A stretch of 64,000 nt of DNA. It comes from Cryptomeria japonica. Its lineage: Eukaryota; Streptophyta; Pinopsida; Cupressales; Cupressaceae. A program made the translations under genes and the position numbers. The notes beneath the pieces are model-generated. The model worked only from the letters and a program-made list of their open reading frames with translations. It did no database searches and was not told the DNA's origin. Positions 46,196 to 57,454 of this stretch are shown piece by piece. Every line of letters begins with the position of its first letter. Position 1 is the first letter of the stretch. The stretch covers positions 23,640,406 through 23,704,405 of the forward strand of contig NC_081409.1 in NCBI RefSeq assembly GCF_030272615.1, written 5' to 3'.

Positions 46196-48699
46196 CACCC
46201 CCTTAAGTGCAATTGAGGTAAGAAGAAATGGGTCACAAGGTTAGGTATCCATGTAAAATATGAAATAACCCCAAATTATAAAGAGAGTGTACCCTCTCGA
46301 AGTAGAGACTAGAAAATCCATAGGACAAAATTCCATCCCAAGTGACATATGTGAAGGATAATATAGACCCACCCCATCCCCTAAAGTTGGTGCCTCCACA
46401 AAGAAGAGAGAAAAGCAATGCAAAATGTTGAATGGTGAATGTTGTAGTAGGTTCATTTGCAACAAATGATGCACCTTCCTTTCACAATATGGAAATCTTG
46501 AGTTGTCAAATTGTTGAATTCCCATTCAACTGAAATGTAGAAAGGAATTCAGATGTATGGTTTTTGAAGCGACTCATGTGTCTTGATGTTGATGTTAAGC
46601 TGTGATTGTTCCATAGAAGATTCAGGGACTACAATCATGGAAGTGTGAGACCTTAATTAATGTGAAATAGAATGTGTCATGTTGCATGATATGGTGGGGA
46701 TAGAACAAGTGAATTTACAATGGGAGATGATGTAACTCGATGGGTATTGTCATCAATGAGAAGACAAATATTCTCAATTGTTTCATCAATATTTGAAAGG
46801 TGAGAGTCCACAAACAGATGTGAAATGTTTAAGTAGGCCTCCTAATGAAGTGGATCTCATAGACACGAAGAATCCTATATAGAGAATCATTGAGAGCCCT
46901 TGAAGAAGAAAATTTGAACTTCGATGAAGCAATACATGATGGAGGAATATCTTGCAAGAGGAAATCAAAGTCATTATGGTGTCATCTAGATCTGAAATGT
47001 GGTCTACTTTTCAAAAAAGTAAAGATGCTTGATAGGAATGTGTCCTAGTGGGGTGAATCTAGAAGACATATAATCCTATTGCAAAGAATCATGGAAAGTT
47101 CTAGAAGAAGCAACTTTTAATTCTAAAGTAACAACGTGTATAAGAGATGTTCTCATTTGTAGATGGAGTATCAAGAGGAGGATCACTAGTCCATGGACCA
47201 TGTCATTGTTGTTAAATACCTATGCTTTTGTTCATAGTCACTTGATGTAGGAATGAATTCAATGAGATAGGGTAGGAGATCCTACATATTGTAATTTTTC
47301 ACTATCCCTTGTTTCGAGTACAAATGGTTCTCTGAATTTATCTTGACAATAGAATCTCGGAATTTAATGCCATAATCCATGATGAAAACTGCCAAAAATG
47401 GAAATTTTCCTAGTTCACAATTACAAAATGCTTTTGTATAGGCCTCTCGAAGATTAAGTACATCAAATTGAGACTTTATAAATTGAGTGTATGTATTAGC
47501 AATCTCCCAAATTGTTCAATGGTCTCCAAACCTTGTCAATTTTTTATTTTTATTTTTATTTTAACTCAAATATGTATGGTATAGGCATATCATTGGTTGT
47601 GTGATTTTTTTTTCCTTAAATGCTTCTATGACCAAAAGAGACAATTTTTAGATGAAAATGGGGTCTTATGGGCCTTTTTGACACAATGGTAGGTTCTTTA
47701 GACCTAAAAATGCCCCAAAAACTAGTCGATTGCCTTAAGTTACAAACAAATCCTTGTTTGTGAGCGTGCTTCTTGATCTCCAATTTTGGTGGAATGAAAG
47801 ATAATATTGAATTTCTCAAGCCTTTTGGATGCTTCGAAACCACAAAAAAAAAGCTACTTTGATCATTGAAATGTTGTAGTGACTTGGATAAAAAAAGAAA
47901 ACTAAGTCTAAACTTTAGAAGTTAGTTTTTTCTTGTCAAATTGTTTTCAATTTTCAAATCATCCAAGGATGCAAGAGGAGTATATTTTGTTATGACAAGA
48001 TAAAAAAAAACTTAGAATCTTTTGAAACCATTGAAACATGGGGACCCCTTCCCCCCCTCCAAAATCCCTATTTTTTCAGGATGCAATACTTAGGGGAAAC
48101 ATCCCCTTGCCGCACCACTTAGGGACATCCTAGGGACTCCAAGGAGTCTCTTGACCATCTTGAGGATGCCTATGAGTCTCCCATGGCCCCCAATTAGAAA
48201 CTCCAATTCTAAACAAAAATGGTGAAATTATTGTGAAAATGTCATCTTTATTAAAGGTTTGGCAATGCCCCCTAACCTTGATGGGGGCTCTACCCCAAAC
48301 CCCCCACAAGGGGCACTACCCATTGACCCCAAACCTCTACCCACCATTCTTATTGTTAATGCAATCGTTTCCATTTTTTTATGTTGACTAGTTTAAACAC
48401 TTAGTATGCCAAAGTTTCATCTGCAATTCTTATACTTATTCTTAGTTTGTTCCCAAAGTTCCAAAACTCTACCACCATTGTTAATGTTCAAATTTCAATG
48501 CAATCATTGACATATTTTTAATGTTTATTGTAAAATTTACATAGTGTGGCAAAGTTTTATTTACAGTTGTTATACTTATTCTATACACATCCTTTTATAA
48601 TTAATTTTTTAAGTTGTATATATATTTGCATCCCACCCTACCCCCTTTGTCATCCCCCTGTCGTCCCCAAACTTAAGCCCTTGGTATGTTAAGATATGA
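46196..48699. other. CACTA right arm, middle part
   Basis: No gene. Two diverged copies of a roughly 100-bp segment (about 48330-48460 and 48465-48575) share ATGCAATC, a GCAAAGTTT word and TTATACTTATTCT. A C-rich low-complexity patch lies at 48035-48060. Confidence 0.4.
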
Positions 48700-48995
48700 A
48701 AGCTCACAATAGTTTCATTTGATATGTTAATAGAGGAAAAACCTACAATATATAGCTTCCAAGATTCCAAATCCATGAGGATCATGAAGAGGTAGAAAAC
48801 CAAAAAAAGAAATTGCTTATCCAAGTTTCCAAATTTGTGACAAGGAAAAAGTAGAATCTCAATCAAAGAAGGAGAATGTGCAACTCATTATCTTATTCTA
48901 CCTAAGTAAAAATATTACCTAATTAAGCTTTTTAATAGTGGAATATCACACTTAGGATAAAACATATCCAGGGTAAATAAAATATTACATTGATA
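48700..48995. repeat. Direct repeat, copy 2 (about 300 bp)
   Basis: Second copy of the segment at 45900-46195, in the same orientation, 2.8 kb away. Confidence 0.75.
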
Positions 48996-50137
48996 GGCTT
49001 CTTTGGTTGCTCTAAAAGTGGTGCCTTATGAATTATGTTCTTGGATACTAAAGTTTCCAAATTCTGGGCACTCTTGATAGCTTCTCGTAGAGATTGTGAT
49101 TCGAAGGCTTTAACCAAACCTTTCAATGGTTTCTATTGATGTGTTTTTTATGCACTATGCAACACAAAATAAAATACTAAGTATTCTATCCTCTCTTGAA
49201 CAAAATCCTCCCAAGTGCTAAACTACGTGATCAAATGGGATGACTCCAAGATTCCAATAGTCAAGTCTTGACTTTATATTGCAGATAGACTCAATGATTG
49301 TGATGTGATATCTGCTGGAATCACAAGGGGGACTTATGTTGCTTGGATCAAGACCTATCCATTCTCATGTTTCATGATTGATTTACACTCCATGATTTAG
49401 GTCATCCTTGAGCAACATCTCGACTTAGCCAAATTTTGTTTTTTGTACCCTAATTCTTTAATTTTGACCCCTTACTAGCATTGCCTTAGGTTTTATTGGT
49501 ATTCTTTCTTCTCTAGCATGGGCACATTTCTAGGGTTCATTCGCACAAATTTCTCTTGATGAGCAAGCTAGTATCATGACCATGACTTAAACAAAATTTT
49601 AACTTAGTCAAATTATCTCCTCCAAACTTCTATGAGTTCATCACCTTCATTCTTCATCATTTGGATGTCTTTTGTCATTGGAAGGTAATTCTTGACCACC
49701 ATACCTCAATCTTGACCTATGCTATACCCTAAAACCCTAGAACCTAGTCATGTTTACAATTGAGATCTTGGTGACTTGATCACTTAATATAGCTTAATCA
49801 TGTAGGTCTCATCTAAATCTGACTCGAACACTTAAGCAAATCAACCCTAGCAACCAAGTACTTTGGGAAATATCTTGCAACTTGACAACATGGGTAATGA
49901 TGGAGGAATGGAAGGTGAGACCTATAGAGGTGAGAGAGAGAGAGAGGGTGAGAGGAAGAGATAATGACCTGGAGAGGGTAGAGAAAGAGAAGTAGAGAGG
50001 GAGAGAAGAAGAGAGGGATGGAGAAAGAGACCTAGAGAGGGGAGAGAGAAGAGAGATAGTAGAGAGGGATAGAGAAGAGAGATAGAAGAGAGATACCAAT
50101 GTCAATCTTTTTCTATAAAAAAATTTTTTCCAAAAAA
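48996..50137. repeat. CACTA right arm with GAGA-rich tract
   Basis: Ordinary AT-rich sequence to 49915, then 49916-50098 is almost pure purine on the plus strand, with GAGAGA and AGAGGGAGAG repeats. No gene was seen. Confidence 0.7.
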
Positions 50138-50343
50138 TCGGCCTATCGTCGGAATTCTGACTCCAAAGGATAAAATTATGATAGAGGAGTGCCGTCGGAT
50201 GCACAGCATCCTTGTTGAAACTCTCCTGGAGGTCATTGTTATGATGGCCTTCAATAGAGTTCTGATGAGGATGTTGTGCATCCGACAGCACTCGTGTATC
50301 AAAATTTTATCCTTTGGAGTCAGAATTCCGACGATAGGCCGAG
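50138..50343. repeat. Palindrome of about 205 bp near the CACTA right end
   Basis: The first arm begins TCGGCCTATCGTCGGAATTC; the second arm ends GAATTCCGACGATAGGCCGA. The outer 45 bp of each arm match almost perfectly (including CTGACTCCAAAGGATAAAAT), the centre (about 50240) imperfectly but without a loop. It lies 200 bp inside the transposon end. The right end also has several more GTCGGAATTC/GTCAGAATT words (50400-50520). Confidence 0.9.
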
Positions 50344-50546
50344 ATCGCGATGGTATTCTTTCGGGGTATGAGCATCCATAGCGGTCGTCAAAAAGGTTGG
50401 AGGTGATGTCAGAATTGTGACGACCACAAGGATAGTCGAAACTTCTGACACAAAGTTTTCAATAGCTTTTTTTGTCGGTAGTGCGATGAAATTGTGTCGA
50501 AATTCTGACGATTTACTATCAAAATTTTGACCCAAATGTACTAGTG

Positions 50547-52014
50547 GCTCTGCAAGATGTGCCCTCATCGACCGTCCAACGTCCATCCCCTACTCTCTTG
50601 CAGGCTCCTCACCTCCACCTCCAACTCCACCCTGCTCATCCCTCTATTACCAAACATGTCTCAAAGCTGCTCGCTCCTCCTCAGTCCCACCCAATCTCAC
50701 ACCCACTCCTCCTAGGGATCTACCCTCACCCCTCTATTTTCCACCCTCAGCAGGCACCCTACTGCTGCTAGCACCAAGATCTCCACCTATCCACCATGGA
50801 GCCTCATCTCTTTGTGCCTTTCCCTACCTGTGACCCTTCTTGTGGCCCTATCCCTATCCCTGTGTTGGTGCAGGGGCATCATCCTCAACATCCTCAATAC
50901 GAGGAGCCTGCTCACCCGGATCTGTAAATCGTGGGAATGGATGCTGCTGAAAATAATCTCTATACTGGGGCAATACCTCCGCATCCGCTACATCATCCAA
51001 GTAATCCCACCTCAGGCGGTGTAAACCTATCAGCTCATGCATCACCAAAGCGTATGATAACCATGGAGACCATCCCTGTCTCTCCTCATCTACATACTGA
51101 GCATAAGCTATATACTCTTGCGAGATCCCCTAAGGCTGGCCATACTGCCTCATCACTCGAGAAATGACGAATCACTCCACAATAGTCTATGACCTCTCGA
51201 TCAGTGGGCATGTAACAAATAGGTCCCTGCAAACTAGCTTCCAGTCATCCCACAACTCCAAACCTCTGTATGGTCTCCATACGATGGCTATCAGGTCATC
51301 GAGCTGTCGTCTCCAAAAATTGGTCTTGCCCAAATGGGTCTGTGTAATATATCCAACATACCTATAAATGATCAGCTGCCCAAGCTCTCTGCTATTAGCT
51401 AGTATCAGCCGACAAACAGGAAGGTGCTCCCAAGCCCACACTTGCAAAATATATACCCCAATAGCCATGCTCTACCCATCTTTGTATATGATCTCATGCA
51501 TCTCTTGATACATGTGGGCCAATAAACAAGAGCCCTAGCCAAGTCTCTGAGGGGTCTCTATCAACCTCTCTAACATTTGGCCCCATCCGCACTAGAAGCC
51601 TTGCTGCCCTTTATCTGGCATAAGAAAACAACCTATGAATCCTGCTAGGATGCATGCTAGAGGATACTCCTCATTGTACCTACTCATAAGAATATCCCAG
51701 CTCATGGACCGCTTCAAAATGTCAGGATCATTGAAGACATGCCTGACTGCCTGCAATCTTGGAATGTACCCTGAATCATAATCCACCTTATCCCTAGTAA
51801 AAGGGATATGAAGGATCCTATATACATCCTCAGGAGTGATGGTCAACTCCCCCACCAACAGATGAAATGTGTTATGCTCTGAATGAAACCGCTCTACCAA
51901 TGCCATGAGCATCCCGTGGTTCACACAGATATCAAGTAATCTCAATAGATGAGTCAAGCCACACAAGTCAATATGAGCCTACTCAACCTCAGATAAATCT
52001 CACACTAATGCCAT
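50547..52014 (-). pseudogene. Plant mobile domain (PMD) ORF, N-terminal part
   Basis: Antisense to the LTR element. From ATG at 52014 one frame runs 1,468 bases without any frameshift to the CACTA junction. PMD-type segments: HNTFHLLVGELTITPEDVYR with ILHIP, NEEYPLACILAGFIGCFL, AWEHLPVCRL, NFWRRQLDDLIAIVWRPYRG, ERQGWSPWLSYALVMHELIG. Then come a DFxQHPxPRF-like end (DYFQQHPFPRFTDP), an acidic stretch and a Gly/Arg-rich linker leading into the coiled coil at 29836-29520. Related proteins (MAIN/MAIL-type and transposon-borne copies) act in the nucleus, in silencing. About 20 stops interrupt the whole 595-codon frame; by my count 16 are TAG. The gene was probably captured by an ancestor of this element family. 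Confidence 0.85.
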
Positions 52015-53381
52015 GGTAGGAGGATACACACATCTAAATAACACAGGAGGTAATCGAACATGCAAAAACCCAATAATGAAGCATTAGAAAACATTCCAAA
52101 TGAGCCTACAAGAGACGTAAAACATCATGCAAATCCAACTAAGTCAAATGCAAAATCAAAATTTCACGTTTACACCCTCAAAAATGCTTACTATCTCTCA
52201 AATGACAAAACATAGAAAAGCAGCATTTTGTATGAGCCAGGAATAACTCTAGTATGACAAACCAAGCTCAAACGACAAACTTTTGGACCCTACACGACAA
52301 AATGGTCTTTTTATAGACTTGTTGTACGACACATGGGTGGCCCTAGAATGAAAAAACTAATGGCCTTAAACAACAAAAGAAAATTTACAAGTTTCTCATA
52401 CGAGACAGGATCCTATCTCATACAAAAAAACGTGATGCCCGATCCCAAACATGCGGAAAACTTGAAAATTGAAAACACAAACAGTCTTAAGATCGATCAC
52501 TTACCACTGGCTCGTAGTTTCAGAGTGGATTATGTCTTCTCTGGCGCTCGAATTTATGCTAACGAGTAGGGACCACCATTTTCTTCACAGAAGGCTTTTT
52601 GAATTTTCAAACTTGGAGGGTTAAAATGAATTGAAAATGACACTTTTGTCCCATATATAGCCAAAAACCTAAATTTTTTCAACTTGCTCCGATGGACACA
52701 AAAATTGTACTCTTAGCTAATTTGACCGTTTTGATTCCATTTTCGGGATTGAAATCAAAATTCAAGATCATTTTGCTAGTCAATTTTAGAACCACTTAGC
52801 GCTCTTTTCATCAAAAGCTCATTCTTTCTTCAACTTTGCGCTCAATTTCTTATCAATCAATGCAAAAAATTTTAATATTCCTTTGAATCAATTTGTGCTC
52901 AAACAACTTATCATCACCAAAAATTGCCTATAATCGTTATGTACCCTCACTATCTTTCGATTTCGCTCCCGAGGGGGCATACTCATGACCTTATGACCTC
53001 ACATCTTCAAATGTCGAGAAAATTTTCAAATCTCCATCGAAAGTCGAGCAAAACATCTTTTTCAACTAAAGAAAATCAATCAAATCCTCATCGCTAGGGG
53101 CATCTCAACTTCATCGCTTTATATCAAGTTGAGATTTCTCAATCATCTGAACCAAATCAATCTCTAGTGGCATATCAGTTTCATCACTTCATATCAAGCT
53201 GATATTTGTCTTCGTCTAAATCAATCTCTTAACAGTAATCCGTTTCATCGCTTTTCATTAAGCTGATTATTCGTTTAAACTCAATCAAGGGTTTAAAGAG
53301 TTTCTTTAATCACACTCGATCTAAGCAGGTGTTCAGTATTCATTGCTTTGGATCAAGCTGGATAGTTTATCTTCATCGTAT
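52015..53381. other. Upstream region of the PMD ORF / 3' region of the LTR element
   Basis: No convincing ORF (a 78-codon frame at 52333 has no family features). TACGAC/ATACGA words (52250-52420) echo the leader palindromes. From 53090, degenerate repeats of TCATCGCTT-TATCAAGCTGA type lead into the 84-bp tandem repeat. Confidence 0.45.
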
Positions 53382-53569
53382 CTTGATCAATCAAGTTCAA
53401 GATCGACTTTTATCATCACTCACTGTGTCTAGTTCAATCAAGTTCTAGATCAGTAAGATCCGCTTCTTGATCAATCAAGTTCAAGATCGACTTTTATCAT
53501 CACTCACTGTGTCTAGTTCAATCAAGTTCTAGATCAGTAAGATCCGCTTCTTGATCAATCAATTTCAAG
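53382..53569. repeat. 84-bp tandem repeat
   Basis: Two copies (53382-53465, 53466-53549), identical by eye, and a 20-bp start of a third. Each begins CTTGATCAATCAAGTTCAAG and ends GTAAGATCCGCTT. Their identity contrasts with the decayed surroundings and points to a recent duplication. Confidence 0.95.
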
Positions 53570-53774
53570 TTTGGTATCTTTTGTTTTCCATCATTCCTAA
53601 GTTCAATCAAGTTTGGGAATGGTATCGCTTTAATCAGACTTCATTCAGCTTTGTCGCTTCGAATTAAGCTAAACACCTCGCTTTTCATCTAGTTCGTGAT
53701 CAATCAAGTTCAGAACTGGTATCTCCTAGACATCAACTATTCTTTGAACCAATGCGCTACTCACACATTAATTC

Positions 53775-53787
53775 AAAGAGGGGAAAA
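53775..53787 (+). other. Polypurine tract
   Basis: AAAGAGGGGAAAA directly before the TG of the 3' LTR, as expected for plus-strand priming. Confidence 0.9.
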
Positions 53788-54828
53788 TGTAATGCCCTAA
53801 AAATGGTCACCTAAACCATGAGCCTCTAATCTTGACAATATCACCAAGGTCCTAACTAAAGGCAATTAAATCAATCTTGAGCACACAATTATTTCTTAAA
53901 TCATCAAATGTCACATGGCAAATTAATCAACCAATATTAATTAAATATTTATTTAATTAATTAAATCATTCCAAGGAAATCATTTTAAAACAATTATCTT
54001 ATTTATTTTAATTGAATATCCTTGCATATTTAATTAAATAAATCAATTTGTCATTAAATCATCAAAAAGAGGAATTTAATTAAAAAAATCAATTGAGCAC
54101 AAATCTTCAAAAATGGAAATAAATCAAAAAAAGGAATTAATTGACCAAGAAAGAATTAAAAATTGAGAAAAGAAATCAATTGGAGATAATCTTGAAAAAC
54201 AAATTAAAAATTGATGGATAATCTCAAAGAAAGCAATTAAAACAATTAAATCTTAAAATTGAATGAAATAGAGAATAAATCAGTTTTTTCTTGATTTAAT
54301 CTTAATTTTAGTTCAATTTCCTTTAAAACTGAGAAAAGCATCCAATCACATCAATTCACCTGGATTGTGCTTCCTCTTGGAAAATCTTGACCACTCATCA
54401 TCATTTGATCTCAACCATTGGTTTCTTTCTGAATTTTCTATAAATTTGGGCCCATCTCTCATTCAAAGAAGGCTGGAGAATATATTGTTATTATACTATT
54501 TTTTCTCTAGGTTTATTGAATATTGCATATTAATTATTTCATATTGATTTAAATCATTTAGCTTAATATTGCAAAAAATCTTGTTAGATTAATATTGCAT
54601 CCATCTAGCATTCATCATGTTCATATAGATAAAATCCTTCATCTTGATGTTGTTTAGTCACTGGTATTGCTTATAATCTAAGAGCAATCATATACTCGCA
54701 TCTTTTAGAAGGCAATAGGTTGATTTGTTATGGTTTATTATTCATTGATTATATCTGATTAACCATGCATGTAATGACTTGATTGAAGTGTTGTGCTTAC
54801 AGATACAGGTCCACTTTTCACACACACA
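53788..54828 (+). repeat. 3' LTR (1,041 bp)
   Basis: Starts TGTAATGCCC, ends TTTTCACACACACA; same length as the 5' LTR, about 96% identical by eye. TATA box CTATAAAT at 54438-54445. The right flank TATCC is the second target-site copy. Confidence 0.95.
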
Positions 54829-55661
54829 TATCCCACTACTTGCAGACTCTCCTTTATTGGTCTAGAAATCGGTAGGTCACTTGACCATTGAACATCAACA
54901 ACTCCTGGAAAGTATCCTTGAAAATAGAAAAATAAACTGACAAGCAGTTGACCGAACTTAAACCTTAGTGTTTTGTCCACTTTGATCGACTTCAGGTTCT
55001 CCATGAGTTGTTTTTGCATGCAGGTACATAAGTCACATTCTGCATTCTCCTTGATCATCCTATAAGCGACATGTACTGCAGTTGTAGGAACAAAATTCAT
55101 TCTGCTAGCATATAATACTCTATACCTGATTACCATGCACACATATTTCACCAAGTAATCTTTTATGGTGTTTATAATCATTGCCCATTGGTCGCTCACA
55201 AAACTGATGAGCCCTGTCACTTTGGTTTTGGTGATCTTGCGAAGAACGGGGACTTCCCCAACATTGTAGAAATCGATCACGACATGAATTGCCTCGAGTG
55301 TAATATCATGGATTTGCTCAAGGTACATCTTATCACCATGAACCCTACTTAGAATAATCCTAATGTGTTCTTCTATAAATTTCTCGAGAAAATATATTGG
55401 ATTGTGTAATTTCTTCTTCTCAATTATGTTGTACTCCGGTTTAGTCTTCTTATCATCTCCACATAGCAGACTCAGCTAGGAGTGAATCACTAGAGATCCT
55501 AGGTCTTCTAGTTTGCAATCAATATATCCTGAGACATCCCCTTCGACAATGACTCCAGCAGGAATTTGAGATAGGGCATTGTATTTCACCTTCTTCCTAA
55601 GAAACTTGGATGATTCCTCAGGTTCGATAGAACTAGAAGGGATTGTAGATGCAGAAGCCAT
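54829..55661 (-). pseudogene. Unknown ORF, N-terminal part (split by LTR element)
   Basis: First 276 codons of the ORF completed at 21213-18977. It starts MASASTIPSSSIEPEESSKF at 55661 (Ser-rich start), has one TAG near 55474 and otherwise stays open to the LTR border. Segments include ALSQIPAGVIVEGDVSGYID, LHNPIYFLEKFIEEHIRIIL, GLISFVSDQWAMIINTIKD and CDLCTCMQKQLMENLKSIKV. It looks like a mostly helical protein with no catalytic motif that I recognise. It lies downstream of a copia gag on the same strand with about 450 bp between, including a TATA-like box, so it may have been expressed from its own promoter. The repaired junction reads through in frame. Confidence 0.65.
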
Positions 55662-56118
55662 ATCTAGATGATTCCAAATGGCAAGAATGTTTCAATGAGA
55701 AATATCTTCACACTCCAAACTAGGTTTTGTCGATTTTGAGCACAACACACTTTTCCAAGAGCTTACTTTACCGATCTGACTCCCACACTGATAGCTTGAA
55801 ATTGCTGCAAAATCTTGTGCAAGATTTCTTTCTAAATTCTTTCTAATGCAAGATAAATCACACTTGTTTCTCTCAAGCTAGAAAAATTCTTCTTTGAAAA
55901 TAGGTAAGTAAAAATGATGACGAAAGTCACTTTTAAATAAGCTCCTACCTACTATAATAAATGCATCACCGTTAGGGCACAAACCCTAACTTTACCTTTT
56001 ACCACTTCATTTCTTCTGTCAGTAGATAGGTAACCAATACCGATAAAGGTACTTTACCAATATACTCTAGGGGTTCAAAACATTGTTACTGATATGTTCC
56101 CCCTAAGCTTTTCGAAGC
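55662..56118 (-). promoter_or_regulatory. Spacer with possible internal promoter
   Basis: Between gag and the unknown ORF. The minus strand has a TATTTAAAAG box at about 55931-55940, 270 bp before the ATG, preceded by GGTGATGCATTTATT. A GATATATCGGTAA/TATCGGTAAAG repeat lies next to the gag end. Only a weak promoter prediction; the left copy has lost this part. Confidence 0.35.
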
Positions 56119-57416
56119 TCAATTTTCTGGTTTAGGGATCTCCACACTAGGTGTGGAAACTGGTACATCTTGTGGCTTCTCTTCTGATTTCTTTTTCCAA
56201 GTTTTATCCATATCCACCTGAATGGTTTTGACATCAATCTTCCCTTCTATGTCAACCAGTATGTCTCCTGATGGTTTCTTTCTCAATCTACATTCTCTAG
56301 AAGTGTGTCCCAGTTTGTTGCAATGATAGCATACCATTCCAGGTGTTCTCCATGGTCTGGGATTCATATTTCCATTCTTCCTTCTGCATGTTGCAACAGT
56401 ATGACCGCTAACATGACAAATCAAATAGGTTGTCTTCCAACTGTTTGCCACTCCATAACAATTTGACCAGTGATCATAGATTCTATACCGATTTGGATTC
56501 CAGTTCATAAGAGGTTCCGGGACAACTCCTTTAGATCTTGGTGCATAACTTCTAGAGTTGTTCATAACTGACCTGCACTCAAGAGCTCTATGCCCAAACT
56601 TGTTGCATGCATAATAGTGACCATTAAATCTACCAGTTCTAGCCACATTTTTTTGTATGTAAGGAAAATTATTGTAAGCCTTGCTCCTACATGCATTGGC
56701 AGCATGTCCTTCCTTATGACAGTTGAAGCATACAGGTTTAAACTTTGGCTTACCTTTTCTCTTGCTGTTGCTCTTAGGTACTGGTTACTCTTTTAGTGCA
56801 TTACTCTTGGCTCCAGAGGTTTCACCTTCCTCATATGAAGAGAAACCAAGTCCAGAGGTATCCTTTGATGGCTTCATTATTTCCAGCTCTAGTCCAACTT
56901 TGCAACACTCCAGTTGAACTTTGCAAGTATTTCCTTTGTCTCAGTAAGTTCCTTGGAAAGAGCATCATTGGTTTTCATCAAGATTTCATTATGAGAGATA
57001 GCAGCATTTAGGTCTACTTGCATTTCTTCTTTCTCTTCATTACCCTCTTGCACATGAGTGGTGATGGTACCAATCTCTTGATTCAACTTAGATATTTCAT
57101 GCTCCTTATTCTTCATTAAATCTTCATCTTTTCTTCTATTTTCTAGATCTTGACTGATCCTAATAGTCAATCCTTCCAACTCCCTCCTTAGGTTAGTTTT
57201 GGATTCATTTAGTTTCTCCACTTCTCTGACTAGGGCCTCCATGTCTGCTTCATCAGAAGAGTTGTTTTCAGGAAATTTCATCAATTTCTCAACAAGTTCT
57301 CTTCTCTTGGCTAAAGAGGCTTTATACTTGGTCTTGAGTTCATCATAGGCTCTTTCAGACTTAGTCATATGGTGAGTGAGTTTCCTCATGTTGTATTCTC
57401 CCATATCTCCTTCCAA
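56119..57416 (-). pseudogene. Copia gag with several zinc knuckles
   Basis: Starts just after the primer-binding site. The first piece (57416-56889, 175 codons) begins MEGDMGEYNMRKLTHHM and is a coiled coil. After a stop and a frameshift the Lys-rich linker and knuckles follow: CFNCHKEGHAANAC (about 56710), CNKFGHRALEC with a lost first Cys, ICHVSGHTVATC (partial), and CYHCNKLGHTSREC (about 56305); the end is VEIPKPEN. Gag of this kind forms the particle and binds RNA in SIRE/Maximus-like copia elements. No protease or integrase follows; an unknown ORF does. A related fragment is at 9358-10434. Confidence 0.8.
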
Positions 57417-57439
57417 GTGGTTAGACTTATAGAAAGGTT

Positions 57440-57452
57440 GGCTCTGATACCA
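57440..57452 (-). other. Primer-binding site for initiator tRNA-Met
   Basis: Minus-strand TGGTATCAGAGCC, the classical plant copia/gypsy site complementary to initiator tRNA-Met, directly after the LTR end ...TTCATCA. Confidence 0.92.
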
Positions 57453-57454
57453 AT

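Larger units (their letters stand above)
29840..50546 (+). mobile_element. 20.7-kb CACTA (En/Spm-type) DNA transposon
   Basis: Left end CACTAATACATTTGGGGTC (29840) and right end, on the minus strand, CACTAGTACATTTGGGTC (50546): inverted CACTA termini. Both are flanked by GCT (29837-29839, 50547-50549), the 3-bp duplication typical of this superfamily. Subterminal regions at both ends contain GTCGGAATTC words. Inside on the plus strand are a TNP2-type transposase (35401-39765) and a second gene region with a SET-like domain and a TNPA-like part (40637-44211); on the minus strand is an intact phytocyanin gene (31506-30560). Transposase stops suggest it can no longer drive its own movement. It is inserted in, and interrupts, the antisense PMD ORF of the surrounding LTR element. 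Confidence 0.95.
21214..54828 (+). mobile_element. Complete pol-less LTR retroelement with antisense PMD gene
   Basis: 33,615 bp between two direct 1,041-bp LTRs; about 12.9 kb after subtracting the CACTA inserted at 29840-50546. Order: 5' LTR, primer-binding-like site (22255), 2.2-kb leader, gag (24491), Pro-rich ORF (to 26868), minisatellite (27745-27960), TA microsatellite, antisense PMD ORF (52014-50547 plus 29836-29520), tandem-repeat region, polypurine tract (53775-53787) and 3' LTR. No protease, RT, RNase H or integrase motif was found, so mobility would need a partner element. The gag zinc-finger-like motif and primer site type suggest Ty3/gypsy. Gag-only LTR elements (TR-GAG) and extra or antisense ORFs in Tat-type gypsy elements are known classes; this combination I do not recognise. 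Confidence 0.93.

Noticed and set aside
52333-52569. 78-codon open frame upstream of the PMD ORF
   Set aside because: No motif, no counterpart in the left element within the window, and position in a non-coding stretch of the LTR element.
24491-54828. A hidden pol region in the large LTR element
   Set aside because: I looked for DSG protease, integrase HHCC/DDE and YxDD/FxDD motifs outside the CACTA; none was found between gag and the 3' LTR on either strand.
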